A DNA stretch of 64,000 bases from M269 sp964640795. Lineage in GTDB: Bacteria > Pseudomonadota > Gammaproteobacteria > Enterobacterales > Alteromonadaceae. The stretch covers positions 1 through 64,000 of the forward strand of contig CAZXIN010000026.1 of NCBI GenBank assembly GCA_964640795.1. The letters are read 5' to 3'. This document shows, piece by piece, positions 44,300-53,490 of this stretch (position 1 is the stretch's first letter; the number at the start of each line of letters is the position of its first letter). The position numbers were made by a program, and so were the translations under genes. The notes under the pieces were generated by a model. It did no database searches and had not been told where the DNA came from. It saw nothing but the letters and a program-made list of their open reading frames with translations.

Positions 44300-45121
44300 T
44301 TAAGCAGTTACGTTTTGAAGAATTCCTTTAATAAAATTAGCCGTTTTAGTTGGATGCTCGAGAGGAAACAAATGCCCAACATTTCGAAACATATGGTGCT
44401 CAAATTTATTGTAGGTCAAAAACTTAGACACCAAACTTGGCCGATAGACATTCGAGTGTTCAGCGGAAATGAGCGCAGCCGGCATGCATAACTTTCCTTT
44501 ATACTTGGATAAATCATGAGGAATGTTTCTAAACAAAGCCGTTTCAACCTCAGCCTTAAATGATAACTGCAACTGATTGCCTGTATTCACAATAGCAGCA
44601 TTAATATAGTCCTGAATAACAGTGTCAGGAATGTCACTAAAAAGTGCTCTTGAAGAAAAATACTGAATAAGGTCTGATTCAACTGACCATGATGTTGTTC
44701 TTAATTTCGACTTACCTGATGGCGTAAGCTTGTCTATCAGTGGCGTTGATTTAGCTAGCTGAAAAAGCCTAGCTGCCACGCCAGTTATAATTGGTGGGTC
44801 AAGCAGTAATAAGGTTGAAAAGAGTCCAGGTTTTCTACATGCCGCTTTATAAGCGACAACGCCGCCAAAAGAATGCCCGATTGAGATAACAGGTTTAGAC
44901 GCTTTCGTTGAGATAAAATCGAGAAGTTCATCGACTTGGTTATCCCAGTTTTTGTTTACTGGGTATTTTTCATTATGGCCAAACTTACTCAACGCTATAA
45001 CTTGAAACTCATCTGACAACGCATCAAATAATTGTCTATAACTTGCAGCAGGGAAACTATTAGCGTGAGAAAAGTGAATGATAGGCTTATCGCTTTTCTC
45101 TTGTATTGATTCGTAAATCAA
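44300..45121 (-). CDS. Cytoplasmic alpha/beta hydrolase
   Basis: 273 residues without a signal peptide. The oxyanion segment HFSHANSFPA (about 16-25) and nucleophile elbow GHSFGG with Ser84 show an alpha/beta hydrolase of the esterase/lipase type; the C-terminal His is probably in NVGHLFPLEHP. Substrate unknown. Divergent from a glycerol-3-phosphate-dehydrogenase-like gene and an acyl-CoA thioesterase, which hints at acyl-ester or lipid metabolism. Confidence 0.83.
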   Translation of the reverse strand: MIYESIQEKSDKPIIHFSHANSFPAASYRQLFDALSDEFQVIALSKFGHNEKYPVNKNWDNQVDELLDFISTKASKPVISIGHSFGGVVAYKAACRKPGLFSTLLLLDPPIITGVAARLFQLAKSTPLIDKLTPSGKSKLRTTSWSVESDLIQYFSSRALFSDIPDTVIQDYINAAIVNTGNQLQLSFKAEVETALFRNIPHDLSKYKGKLCMPAALISAEHSNVYRPSLVSKFLTYNKFEHHMFRNVGHLFPLEHPTKTANFIKGILQNVTA

Positions 45122-45361
45122 GAAATCCTCAACACATATACATTAACAAAAGAAGGTATTTTACAAACTAGCAAAACCTCACTAAAAGTGGAACCGTCAA
45201 TTAGACTATTAAAAGTCCCTGTGAGTAACGAATTGAAGAATCATTAAATAGTATTTATTATACATTTATGTTGATCCCTGTTTAGCGTTTTATTAAAGTA
45301 TGCACATGAATGATAAAGTCTCCTCACGTTGACACACACTATTAATAGTTGACTGCACCTT

Positions 45362-47002
45362 ATGAACCTACGCAAAAGTAATATCAGTAAATTACCTCAG
45401 AAAACATATGATGTATTAATTGTTGGAGGGGGAATTAATGGTGCTGTCTCTGCAGCTGCACTGTCAGCGAAAGGAGTGAGTGTTGCCTTGATAGATAAAG
45501 GTGATTTTGCTGGATTCACAAGTTCTAATTCATCTAATCTTGCATGGGGCGGGATAAAATACTTAGAGAGTCACGAATACAATCTAGTCAATAAGCTTTG
45601 TAAAAGCCGAAATCACTTAATGAAAAATTACCCCTCAACCGTTAAAGAGATCCGGTTCCTGACTAGTATTCAGCGAGGCTTTAGGTTCCACCCTCTTTTC
45701 ATATTTATGGGTACAATAGTCTATTGGTGCTTCGGCCGTTTCTTTACCAGCCCTCCCCAGTACCTTTCATCAAAAGCGATCAAAGGTATGGAAAACGTTA
45801 TCAATGTATCGAATGTCAGAGGCGGTTTTGAGTATTCCGACTGTTACCTTCATGATAATGACGCAAGATTTGTATTCAATTTTATTCGATCTAGCATGAG
45901 TTATGGCTGTATAGCGGCAAACTACGTTGAGTCACTTGGGTCAAAGAGAGAAAAAGGCATTTGGCAAACAAAAGCACGAAATGTGATAACAGGTGAAGAG
46001 TTCAGTATAAACTCCAAAGCTTTCATCAATGCTAGTGGCCCCTATGTTGATCCTCTTAATTCAACGAATGCAATAAAAACAAAGCACCATCATGTCTTTT
46101 CTAAGGGGATCCACTTGATTGTTGATCGTGTCACTGAAAGCAAAAAAGTACTCACTTTTTTTGCCGACGATGGTCGACTATTTTTTGTCATTCCCATGGG
46201 GCCTAAGACTTGTATTGGTACGACAGATACACAAGTTGACAACCCCAAATCAAAGGTAAGTGCTGAAGATAGACAATTTGTTCTCGATAATGTTAATAAA
46301 CTCCTCGACTTGCCCAAACCCTTTACTATTGACGATGTCATTGCCGAGCGTTGTGGTGTCAGGCCACTTGCCATTGAGGATCAAAACGGCAAAGCAGATT
46401 GGGTTCAACTATCACGCAAACATGCCATTGATAAAGATGAGAATCAAAACTACATGTCGATCTTCGGAGGAAAATTAACGGACTGCATTAATGTCGGCGA
46501 CGAAGTAGCTCAGATCATAGAAACCTTTGGTATTGATATCCCTTATACCGATCAAAAATGGTATGGCGAGCCAGATGATTCCGTTAAAAACGAATTCATG
46601 CATCGCGCAAAACTCATGAAACTAGACACCCTCACACCAGAAAGCTCGTCAGAACCTCTAACACAAAGGTTTTGGCGACGATATGGTAGAAATGCTATCG
46701 GTATGCTTGAGTCTATCCGTGAAAACCCCTCAAAGGCAGAGTTATTAATCGAAAATGCAGAATACCTGCGCGTTGAAATTGAACACGCAGCAAAACGGGA
46801 AATGGTCACTAAACTCGATGACTTTTTGAGACGTCGATCAAAGATATCATTAGTCGTGAGACCCGAAGACATTATTAATGCACCGGGTCTAAGGGAAGCT
46901 TGTGAAATACTTTTCGGTAACGAAGCAGACCAGAAACTAAAAGAATACATTGAATCAAAATCGCTACAGGCATACGTTGATCCAAATTCTCTAGAGGCTT
47001 AA
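45362..47002 (+). CDS. FAD-dependent glycerol-3-phosphate dehydrogenase-like oxidoreductase
   Basis: 546 residues. The FAD dinucleotide motif DVLIVGGGINGA (17-28), followed by SSNSSNLAWGGIKYLE, and the mid-protein VIPMGPKTCIGTTDTQVDNP are typical of GlpD/GlpA-type enzymes that oxidise sn-glycerol-3-phosphate to dihydroxyacetone phosphate and feed the quinone pool. The C-terminal region (about 410-546) is less like standard GlpD, so a related flavoenzyme is possible. No glpK or glpF is nearby. Followed after 74 bases by a thioesterase gene, perhaps co-transcribed. Confidence 0.8.
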   Translation: MNLRKSNISKLPQKTYDVLIVGGGINGAVSAAALSAKGVSVALIDKGDFAGFTSSNSSNLAWGGIKYLESHEYNLVNKLCKSRNHLMKNYPSTVKEIRFLTSIQRGFRFHPLFIFMGTIVYWCFGRFFTSPPQYLSSKAIKGMENVINVSNVRGGFEYSDCYLHDNDARFVFNFIRSSMSYGCIAANYVESLGSKREKGIWQTKARNVITGEEFSINSKAFINASGPYVDPLNSTNAIKTKHHHVFSKGIHLIVDRVTESKKVLTFFADDGRLFFVIPMGPKTCIGTTDTQVDNPKSKVSAEDRQFVLDNVNKLLDLPKPFTIDDVIAERCGVRPLAIEDQNGKADWVQLSRKHAIDKDENQNYMSIFGGKLTDCINVGDEVAQIIETFGIDIPYTDQKWYGEPDDSVKNEFMHRAKLMKLDTLTPESSSEPLTQRFWRRYGRNAIGMLESIRENPSKAELLIENAEYLRVEIEHAAKREMVTKLDDFLRRRSKISLVVRPEDIINAPGLREACEILFGNEADQKLKEYIESKSLQAYVDPNSLEA

Positions 47003-47076
47003 GCGCTTTTGAACATAGGACATCGGACCAGCAATGTGTTATAAGTAGCAAAATACATTACTTATCGTCAAACTGA

Positions 47077-47880
47077 ATGCATTTCGAGCAACTTATTGAT
47101 TCCACCATAGAATCAGTCTTATCAGCCAAACATAGTGTATGCATCTCATCCAATTGGTCCCAAGGAAGGACTGTTTATGGTGGATTGAGTGCAGCTCTAC
47201 TCTATACTGCTATAAAACACCAAACATCAGATGACAGAGTGCTACGCTCATACAACACAAGCTTCATCGGCCCCTTAATTGTTGAAGAACCTATCCGTTT
47301 TGAAACAGAAGTTCTGAGACAAGGAAAGAACGTAACGCAAGTATCAGGAAGAATAATACAGAACAACAAAGTCTGTGTTCAAAGCCAAGCTTGTTTTGGT
47401 GTTGACAGGCAATCTAAAATTGTTGTTGCCAATAAAGACACTCATGCGATGGAATTGCCAAAGAAAGCGAAATTCCTACCTAAAATACCCAAAATAACAC
47501 CGAAATTCCTGAACAACATAGACTTAGCCATGATAGACGGAGGTCTACCTTTTACAGGAAGAAAGAAATCGCATGTACATGGATGGATGCGTTTCAAGAA
47601 TTCAACATCTCAGATAACAGATGCCCACATCATTGCGCTCATTGATGCTTGGCCACCAACAGTATTACAGATGTTAAGGTGGCCATCTCCAGTCAGCACA
47701 ATGAGCTGGAACATCGAATTTATTCACCCTCATCATCCAATTGCACCAACCGATTGGTTAGCCTATCAAGCTAAAACAAGACAAGCTGCCAGCGGATATG
47801 CCCATACAGAAGCTAACATTTGGGATCAACAAGGTGAACTCATCGCGGTTAGTCGACAAGCTGTTACCGTATTTGATTAA
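47077..47880 (+). CDS. Acyl-CoA thioesterase family protein (double hotdog, 4HBT_3-like)
   Basis: 267 residues. The N-terminal hotdog has WSQGRTVYGGLSAALL, the usual glycine-rich start of the helix, and RSYNTSFIGPL. The C-terminal hotdog has HVHGWMRFKN and SWNIEFIHPH, the TesB/YciA-like double layout. These enzymes release free acids from acyl-CoA. It probably forms a unit with the preceding flavoenzyme gene. Chain-length preference cannot be read from sequence. Confidence 0.82.
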   Translation: MHFEQLIDSTIESVLSAKHSVCISSNWSQGRTVYGGLSAALLYTAIKHQTSDDRVLRSYNTSFIGPLIVEEPIRFETEVLRQGKNVTQVSGRIIQNNKVCVQSQACFGVDRQSKIVVANKDTHAMELPKKAKFLPKIPKITPKFLNNIDLAMIDGGLPFTGRKKSHVHGWMRFKNSTSQITDAHIIALIDAWPPTVLQMLRWPSPVSTMSWNIEFIHPHHPIAPTDWLAYQAKTRQAASGYAHTEANIWDQQGELIAVSRQAVTVFD

Positions 47881-47942
47881 AACTCAAGCAACGCCAATTA
47901 GATAAAATCCAACACCCTCTATACAATAAGGAGGAGGTTTCT

Positions 47943-47959
47943 GTTACTTGTGAAGTAAC
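47943..47959. terminator. Small hairpin between converging thioesterase and panE-like genes
   Basis: GTTACTT/AAGTAAC is an exact 7-base inverted repeat with a GTG loop. There is no U-tract on either side, so terminator function is uncertain. Confidence 0.3.
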
Positions 47960-47991
47960 TTGATATCATGGCTGAATCATTAAAAGTTACT

Positions 47992-49017
47992 CTAATGCCC
48001 CTGAACATAGTTCAACAAGTCAGCACCAGTAATACCTTTCTTGGCTTTGTTAACCTCCACCTTCTTAATCAAATCAACTATTCGCTGATTGCAAGGTGCT
48101 TCTATATCCAAACGTTTGGCCGCGTCAACAACTGCGCCATTAAGGTGATCTATTTCGGTGAGCTTATTTTGTGAAATATCCCACCACATTGACGTTCTCA
48201 CATTTGGATCTATGGCTAGCATTTTTTTGGCGACAGCTCTAAAAACAATGGTCGGTAGTTTAAGTATTTTAGGTATAAAACGCCCTGGTAATGCCGTTAC
48301 CTTAGGTATAGCTATTCCCTCTTTTTGAACCACCATCAAAAGTTCACTCATCAGTAAAGCAATGACTTTCCTGAAATCCCTATCTTCCAGCATCTCCTTA
48401 ACAGGCACATCAGCTAAGGCATTCACCGCATTACTCAAATTAAGTTGTAACTTTGCCCATAGCAACTCCGACATTGATGACGACATGACAATCGACATAT
48501 TGTCCGACGACAAATTAAGAAGCTTGTTATCTATCGATTGACTATTAGGTAATGACTCAATGGTCAGGTTTCCTTCAGAGCCACGATGGAAGTGTCCAGG
48601 CTTCATCTCGACCACATTAAAAGGCACCATTACCCTTCGAATCGGATTGTCCGGAAAAGCTTTTTTAATCAATGACTCAGATCCGAGTCCATTTTGACAA
48701 CACAAGATAACAGTCGAAGGCTTAACATAGGGTTTGATTTGCGCTACAGCTTGCTCAATAGCTGTACATTTGACTGTGAGCCAAAGATAATCACACTCAT
48801 CGATGTTAGCCTTATTCTCTTGGTTGTCAGGAGAATTAAAGCGAATAGAGTTGAGTTGAGTTTCATTCCCCAAATAGTCACTAATCAATATACCTTGACT
48901 AAGCTTGGCTCCGATAGAAGCTCGACCGATAAAATCGACACTTTGCCCTCGACTTTGAATACTCGCCCCAAGATAACATCCAATTAACCCAGCACCGAAC
49001 ACCACATGTTTCGTCAT
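47992..49017 (-). CDS. 2-dehydropantoate 2-reductase (ketopantoate reductase) family
   Basis: 341 residues. NAD(P)-binding Rossmann motif VVFGAGLIGCYLGA (5-18), then CCQNGLGSE in the middle, and a C-terminal helical ApbA_C domain with LWAKLQLNLSNAVNAL carrying the conserved Lys and Asn. PanE reduces ketopantoate for pantothenate/CoA synthesis. The family has paralogues with other substrates and no pan gene is adjacent, so I leave the symbol empty. Confidence 0.85.
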   Translation of the reverse strand: MTKHVVFGAGLIGCYLGASIQSRGQSVDFIGRASIGAKLSQGILISDYLGNETQLNSIRFNSPDNQENKANIDECDYLWLTVKCTAIEQAVAQIKPYVKPSTVILCCQNGLGSESLIKKAFPDNPIRRVMVPFNVVEMKPGHFHRGSEGNLTIESLPNSQSIDNKLLNLSSDNMSIVMSSSMSELLWAKLQLNLSNAVNALADVPVKEMLEDRDFRKVIALLMSELLMVVQKEGIAIPKVTALPGRFIPKILKLPTIVFRAVAKKMLAIDPNVRTSMWWDISQNKLTEIDHLNGAVVDAAKRLDIEAPCNQRIVDLIKKVEVNKAKKGITGADLLNYVQGH

Positions 49018-49117
49018 ATCTAACCTTCAGCTATTAAATTTGTTAATATTTGGGAGGGAACAAAGTGACACGACAGGCACTCAAATCAAACAAGTGCCTG
49101 TGTAAATGATACGCCGA

Positions 49118-49831
49118 TTAGTCTAGTACAACTCCTAACCTTCTCGCGACTTCTTCATAAGACTCAACAACATCGCCTAAACCCTGTCTAAACCTATCTT
49201 TATCTAGTTTCTCACGGGTCTCTTTATCCCAAAGTCGACACCCATCTGGTGTGAACTCATCGCCTAATATAAGCTTTCCATCTGCAACACCAAATTCGAG
49301 CTTATAATCAACCAAAATCAAGCCAGCATCATCAAATAACTTTTTAAGGATATCGTTCACTTTAAACGTGAGCGTTTTCATCTCTTCGGTTTGTTCTTCA
49401 GAAGCCCAACCAAAAGAGCGAATATGAAACTCGTTCACCATAGGATCATGTAAAGCATCATTCTTTAAGAAAAACTCGAAGGTTGGTGGATTAAGATCCA
49501 AACCTTCCTCAACACCTAATCGACGTGTAATAGAACCTGCCGCAACATTACGTACCACACATTCAACTGGGATCATATCCAATTTCTTAACAAGCGCTTC
49601 ATCGTCACCTAATAACGATTCCAGCTGAGTTTCAATCCCTCCGTCTTGCAGTTTGGACATAATAAAATGGTTAAATTTATTGTTGACCATACCTTTGCGA
49701 TCAAGTTGCTCTATTCTTTCACCGTCGAACGCCGAGGTGTCATTGCGAAAATGCAAGATAAGTAGAGAAGGATCGTCAGTCGTATAAACCGTTTTAGCTT
49801 TACCACGGTAAAGCTCGGACACTTTTTGCAT
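49118..49831 (-). CDS. purC: Phosphoribosylaminoimidazole-succinocarboxamide synthase
   Basis: SAICAR synthetase, which joins CAIR and aspartate with ATP in purine synthesis. 237 residues, exactly the E. coli length. Diagnostic motifs are LYRGKAKTVYTTDD near the start, CVVRNVAAGSITRRLGVEEG (about 91-110), LVDYKLEFG and GDEFTPDGCRLWD. It follows bamC by 21 bases in a dapA-bamC-purC block, the same order as in E. coli. Confidence 0.98.
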   Translation of the reverse strand: MQKVSELYRGKAKTVYTTDDPSLLILHFRNDTSAFDGERIEQLDRKGMVNNKFNHFIMSKLQDGGIETQLESLLGDDEALVKKLDMIPVECVVRNVAAGSITRRLGVEEGLDLNPPTFEFFLKNDALHDPMVNEFHIRSFGWASEEQTEEMKTLTFKVNDILKKLFDDAGLILVDYKLEFGVADGKLILGDEFTPDGCRLWDKETREKLDKDRFRQGLGDVVESYEEVARRLGVVLD

Positions 49832-49852
49832 AATAGTAGTTCTTATAAGTCG

Positions 49853-50956
49853 TTAAATATCGAGGTCGTCAGTTGCCATTATTTCTGAGAATGTCAAATA
49901 CATATCACTGATAGACTTAGCTGCTAAAGGTTCATTGTCATCAGACAGCCAAGTAATGGATGTTTTCTCCCCAGCTTCTTTAATTTGAAAACGATACCGG
50001 TCTTTTTCAATAGGTAGTTCACTATCGGAGCCACCCCATAAATTCCCCCACCAACCAGAATCAACGCCATTGTAATTGGCAAAAAGTAAACCATTGGAGC
50101 GATCTAGATCAACAACATTGAAACCTAGTTTTCTCAAGACTAAAAGTAACCTAGCCCAAGTAACATCGTATGGTGCATCAACAATGTAAGCAGCATCACC
50201 ATTGTCATTAAACCCAAGTTCTAAATCCAACCCTTCTAGCACTAAGCGCTGCTTACGAGCAGTTTCGGATCTAATCTGATAGTCATAATAACCAATAACT
50301 TTATTCAGTATTTCAACTTCTTCTCGACGCTTAGCTGTCGGCAATATCTCATCATTAACGTCATCATCAATGGTTTCGAGGTAATCTCGTAAATGCACTT
50401 CCAAAGCACCTGTTCGGCCATGCGGCCTCATATCCACTGAAAATTCAAATCGACGTCCAATATTTCTTTCAGAACTGCTAAAGCTGTACCACTTGCCGGT
50501 CTTCTCTTCCACTAAGATCCAATCGGTCACAAGTTTATGAGCATCTCGATCAAAAGAATCAATGCCAATGCCCTGCTCTTCCAGATAATTGATTAAAGAA
50601 TTCCAAATAGTTACGTCAAGCGTTTCACTGTCATCAACCTGATCAAACCACACAGTCGCTTTTTGAGCACCTTCTTCAATACGCGACCCTGTAACTAATG
50701 GGAGTACAAGAGAAGGAGACTCCACTTCCAACGTTTCACCAATCTGCTCACGCGGTGCTTCTTCACTTAATTCAGGCAAATCAAAAGTTCGATCATACTC
50801 AGGCTCATCAACCCCTTCAGGGATAAGCAATGTAACTCTTTCACTCTCTTCAATGTAATCAAAACTACCATTCGCCTTTCTCTTATTTTCCACAGACGAA
50901 CAAGCACCTAGGCTCAGTACAACAGCAGTCATTAACAAAGAGTATTTCACGTTCAT
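49853..50956 (-). CDS. bamC: Outer membrane protein assembly factor BamC (NlpB)
   Basis: Lipoprotein of the BAM complex at the inner face of the outer membrane. 367 residues; signal LSLGAC with lipidated Cys19, then a long disordered acidic lasso region that contacts BamD in other species, followed by two helix-grip domains (about 90-220 and 240-360). The gene lies between dapA and purC, where bamC is expected. The in-frame TTG at 50965 overlaps the dapA stop; ATG 50956, with GAGG just upstream, is the better start. A little longer than E. coli BamC (344). Confidence 0.92.
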   Translation of the reverse strand: MNVKYSLLMTAVVLSLGACSSVENKRKANGSFDYIEESERVTLLIPEGVDEPEYDRTFDLPELSEEAPREQIGETLEVESPSLVLPLVTGSRIEEGAQKATVWFDQVDDSETLDVTIWNSLINYLEEQGIGIDSFDRDAHKLVTDWILVEEKTGKWYSFSSSERNIGRRFEFSVDMRPHGRTGALEVHLRDYLETIDDDVNDEILPTAKRREEVEILNKVIGYYDYQIRSETARKQRLVLEGLDLELGFNDNGDAAYIVDAPYDVTWARLLLVLRKLGFNVVDLDRSNGLLFANYNGVDSGWWGNLWGGSDSELPIEKDRYRFQIKEAGEKTSITWLSDDNEPLAAKSISDMYLTFSEIMATDDLDI

Positions 50957-50961
50957 TATCC

Positions 50962-51846
50962 TCAAGGTAATTCTATTCCTACTTTCTGCATAATACTTTC
51001 GATGTGTTTTGTATTATTAAGTTCCGCTTCAACTAGCGGTAAACGTAAAAAAGCAGAATCCATCAACCCCATACGATAGAGACACCACTTAGGCAAAACA
51101 GGGTTTGGTTCAATAAACAAATCACTGTGCAGAGCAGCAACCTGTTCATTGAGGCTATTCGCTAGCTCGATATCACCATTTAAAGCAGCACGACAAATAT
51201 CAGAAACAGCCTTAGGGGCAACATTTGCGCTAACAGATATAACTCCGTCACCACCGCCTTTCATAAACTCAAAGCAAGTGGAGTCATCGCCACTTAATAA
51301 ACAAAAGTCTTCAGGTAAAAGGCGTTTTAATTCTTTCAAGACAGTCATGTCACCAGTAGCATCTTTAAGCCCGACAATATTGTCATGTTCAGCTAATACC
51401 GCTACGGTTTCAGGTAGCATGTCAGCCACTGTTCGACTAGGCACATTATAGAGAATATTGGGTATATGCGTGGAATCTGCAATCGCTCTAAAATGCGCAA
51501 TCATGCCTTTTTGTTGTGGTTTATTATAATAAGGAACAACCGTTAAAAAAGCATCTATCCCTAAGTTCTGCATTGAATGGCTCAAGAATATTGCTTCGTC
51601 GGTCGAATTAGCACCACTGCCAGCAATAACAGGAATATTACCTTTAGCGTATTCAACAGTCTTTCTAACAACTTCCATATGTTCGTCAACTGGCAGAGTT
51701 GCGGACTCCCCCGTTGTCCCCACTGATACAATACCATCTGTGCCTTGAGAAAGATGAAATTCAACGAGGTTTTTCAATGACGGGTAATCTACTTTACCTT
51801 GATCAGTCATTGGTGTAATCAATGCAACAATACTGCCTTTAAACAT
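50962..51846 (-). CDS. dapA: 4-hydroxy-tetrahydrodipicolinate synthase
   Basis: Condenses pyruvate with aspartate semialdehyde, the first committed step to lysine and meso-diaminopimelate. 294 residues of TIM barrel. Schiff-base Lys161 is in GLKDATGD, Tyr133 in ILYNVPSRT with Arg138, and Thr44-Thr45 in GTTGES. GGGGAGA stands before the ATG. bamC begins inside the spacing after its stop codon. Confidence 0.98.
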   Translation of the reverse strand: MFKGSIVALITPMTDQGKVDYPSLKNLVEFHLSQGTDGIVSVGTTGESATLPVDEHMEVVRKTVEYAKGNIPVIAGSGANSTDEAIFLSHSMQNLGIDAFLTVVPYYNKPQQKGMIAHFRAIADSTHIPNILYNVPSRTVADMLPETVAVLAEHDNIVGLKDATGDMTVLKELKRLLPEDFCLLSGDDSTCFEFMKGGGDGVISVSANVAPKAVSDICRAALNGDIELANSLNEQVAALHSDLFIEPNPVLPKWCLYRMGLMDSAFLRLPLVEAELNNTKHIESIMQKVGIELP

Positions 51847-52264
51847 GTTGTCTCCCCTAAAAAGAGCGCATATGGTAAAGAGCTAGATTAATAAAAACAA
51901 GCAAAGTACCTGAAAAAGAATCTATTAGTGATCTTTGTCTAAATTGTTTCTCAAACATAGCGATAAAGGCTCACTCCCATCCAGCCACGATAGACTTCCA
52001 TTAGCAATAAGTCACACATTGTACCCTGCAATTCTCTTCAAGTATCACCCGACGAAAATCGTATCTCGACTCAAACCTACACTCCTCTTTGATAAATAAT
52101 CAAGGCAAGACTGCGTTAACCAGTTTATACATTAGCAATATTCAACACTGAGAAACATTCGAACAAACTCGCTGAACAATTCAACTTATCCGAATCTAAC
52201 AGTATTTACATCTAGCCAATCACAAAATAAAGCCAGTGAATACGCAAATAAATCAATTTACGGT
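51847..52264. other. Divergent dapA/gcvR intergenic region
   Basis: 418 bases without a credible gene. The dapA ribosome site lies at its left edge. I see no strong sigma-70 boxes and no lysine-riboswitch-like conserved pattern in front of dapA. The rest is unremarkable AT-rich sequence. Confidence 0.5.
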
Positions 52265-52831
52265 ATGCTGGGAGTAATATTTAACAAACGCTTGGATCTT
52301 GCAGTGAAAGAGCAACTCATAGTACTTGTACTCGGCAGTGACAAAATTAATATTTTAAGTCACCTTGCTGCCGCAGCCAGTGAAACGGAATGCAATATAT
52401 TGGATAGCCGACAAGCTATTTATGGCAGAGACTTTTCACTAACTCTAATTTTGGAAGGTGACGCTGGTGCGATAACTCGAGCGGAAATCAATATATCGCA
52501 GCTATGCCAAAAACATGATCTGCTTTCTATGATGAAGCGTACAAAAGATCATCACAAACAAGACCTAGTGCATTTAGCTGATGTTGAATTCGTCGGTGTA
52601 GATGCTATTGGTGTTTTAGCCAGCGTAACGAAATTCTTTGGCGAACGTAAAATATCAATAAACGCCCTTCGACAGAGGCTTTTTGTTGAACGCCACTCTC
52701 AAGTAAAAATGTTGAAGTGTAAAATGGTCGTTAGCATACCTGATGGTGCTGATATCAAAGATGTTTGCTTAGCGTATGAAGAACATATCGAAAAGCTTAA
52801 TTTAATTGGCACTATCAACGAAAAACATTAA
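52265..52831 (+). CDS. gcvR: Glycine cleavage system transcriptional repressor-like ACT-domain protein
   Basis: 188 residues with two ACT domains (LIVLVLGSDKINILSHLAAA, about 18-37, and VDAIGVLASVTKFFGERKI, about 117-135). ETECNILDSRQAIYGRDFSL matches the GcvR pattern. GcvR is not a DNA-binding protein; it modulates GcvA in response to glycine in E. coli. The gcvR-bcp neighbourhood next to dapA is the same as in enterics. ATG 52265 has no clear ribosome site; GTG 52301, preceded by GGA, is a plausible later start giving 176 residues. Confidence 0.85.
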   Translation: MLGVIFNKRLDLAVKEQLIVLVLGSDKINILSHLAAAASETECNILDSRQAIYGRDFSLTLILEGDAGAITRAEINISQLCQKHDLLSMMKRTKDHHKQDLVHLADVEFVGVDAIGVLASVTKFFGERKISINALRQRLFVERHSQVKMLKCKMVVSIPDGADIKDVCLAYEEHIEKLNLIGTINEKH

Positions 52832-52868
52832 TCCACCACTTTTAAACAAAATCGAAATAAGGAACACA

Positions 52869-53330
52869 ATGAACAGATTGGTAGCAGGCGACAAAGCCCC
52901 AAACTTTACGCTAACTAACGATAAGAACGAAAGTGTTACGCTCAATGATTTAAGCGGCAAGAAAGTACTCGTTTACTTTTACCCAAAGGCAATGACACCA
53001 GGTTGTACAGTTCAGGCGCAAGGTTTGCGTGATTACAAAGCACAACTTGACGAGAAAAATGTCGTTGTATTAGGTATTAGCCCTGACCCTGTAGCACGCT
53101 TACCTAAATTTAAAGAGAAGCACGATCTCAACTTTGATTTACTATCTGATGAGGATCATCAAGTTGCCGACCAGTTTGGTGTGTGGGGGCTTAAAAAATT
53201 CATGGGTAAAGAGTATGACGGCATTCACCGAATCACCTTCTTAATCAATGAGCAAGGTGATGTTGAACATGTGTTTGATAAGTTCAAAACGAAAGACCAT
53301 CATCAAGTCGTTTTGGATTACTTCAATTAA
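52869..53330 (+). CDS. bcp: Thioredoxin-dependent peroxiredoxin (BCP/PrxQ type)
   Basis: Cytoplasmic thiol peroxidase, 153 residues. The peroxidatic site is Cys46 in MTPGCTVQAQGLRD, with the downstream LLSDEDHQVADQFGVWG and GIHRITFLI typical of BCP. The resolving Cys five residues later (QACGLRD in E. coli) is Gln here, and Cys46 is the only cysteine in the protein, so it must work as a 1-Cys enzyme or use an external thiol. AAGGA 7 bases before ATG 52869 fixes the start. Probably co-transcribed with gcvR. Confidence 0.94.
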   Translation: MNRLVAGDKAPNFTLTNDKNESVTLNDLSGKKVLVYFYPKAMTPGCTVQAQGLRDYKAQLDEKNVVVLGISPDPVARLPKFKEKHDLNFDLLSDEDHQVADQFGVWGLKKFMGKEYDGIHRITFLINEQGDVEHVFDKFKTKDHHQVVLDYFN

Positions 53331-53396
53331 AGAGAAAAACACATAAGCCTAAAGCCATTGAAAGCATAGGGTAATAAGAAATAGATTGGTATTGAA

Positions 53397-53415
53397 CTAG
53401 AGCGTTTTGCTCTAG
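53397..53415. repeat. Inverted repeat after bcp
   Basis: CTAGAGC/GCTCTAG is an exact 7-base stem with a GTTTT loop, 66 bases after the bcp stop. No U-tract follows, so it may be only part of a terminator region. Confidence 0.35.
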
Positions 53416-53450
53416 CAAGCAGGCTGTTTCAAAGGTGATGAAGTATAGAT

Positions 53451-53481
53451 ATAGATGAGAGGATCGTCACCTCTCATCTAT
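53451..53481. terminator. Long perfect hairpin at the perM 3' end
   Basis: ATAGATGAGAGG pairs over 12 bases without a mismatch with 53470-53481, around a 7-base loop. It lies 9 bases beyond the perM stop in the gap between bcp and perM. It lacks a U-tract on both strands. It may act as a terminator with Rho or as an RNA-stabilising end. Confidence 0.5.
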
Positions 53482-53490
53482 CAATACGAC

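Noticed and set aside
51847..52264. Lysine riboswitch upstream of dapA
   Set aside because: I could not find the conserved long-helix pattern of the L-box in the minus-strand leader, and no terminator/antiterminator pair is visible.
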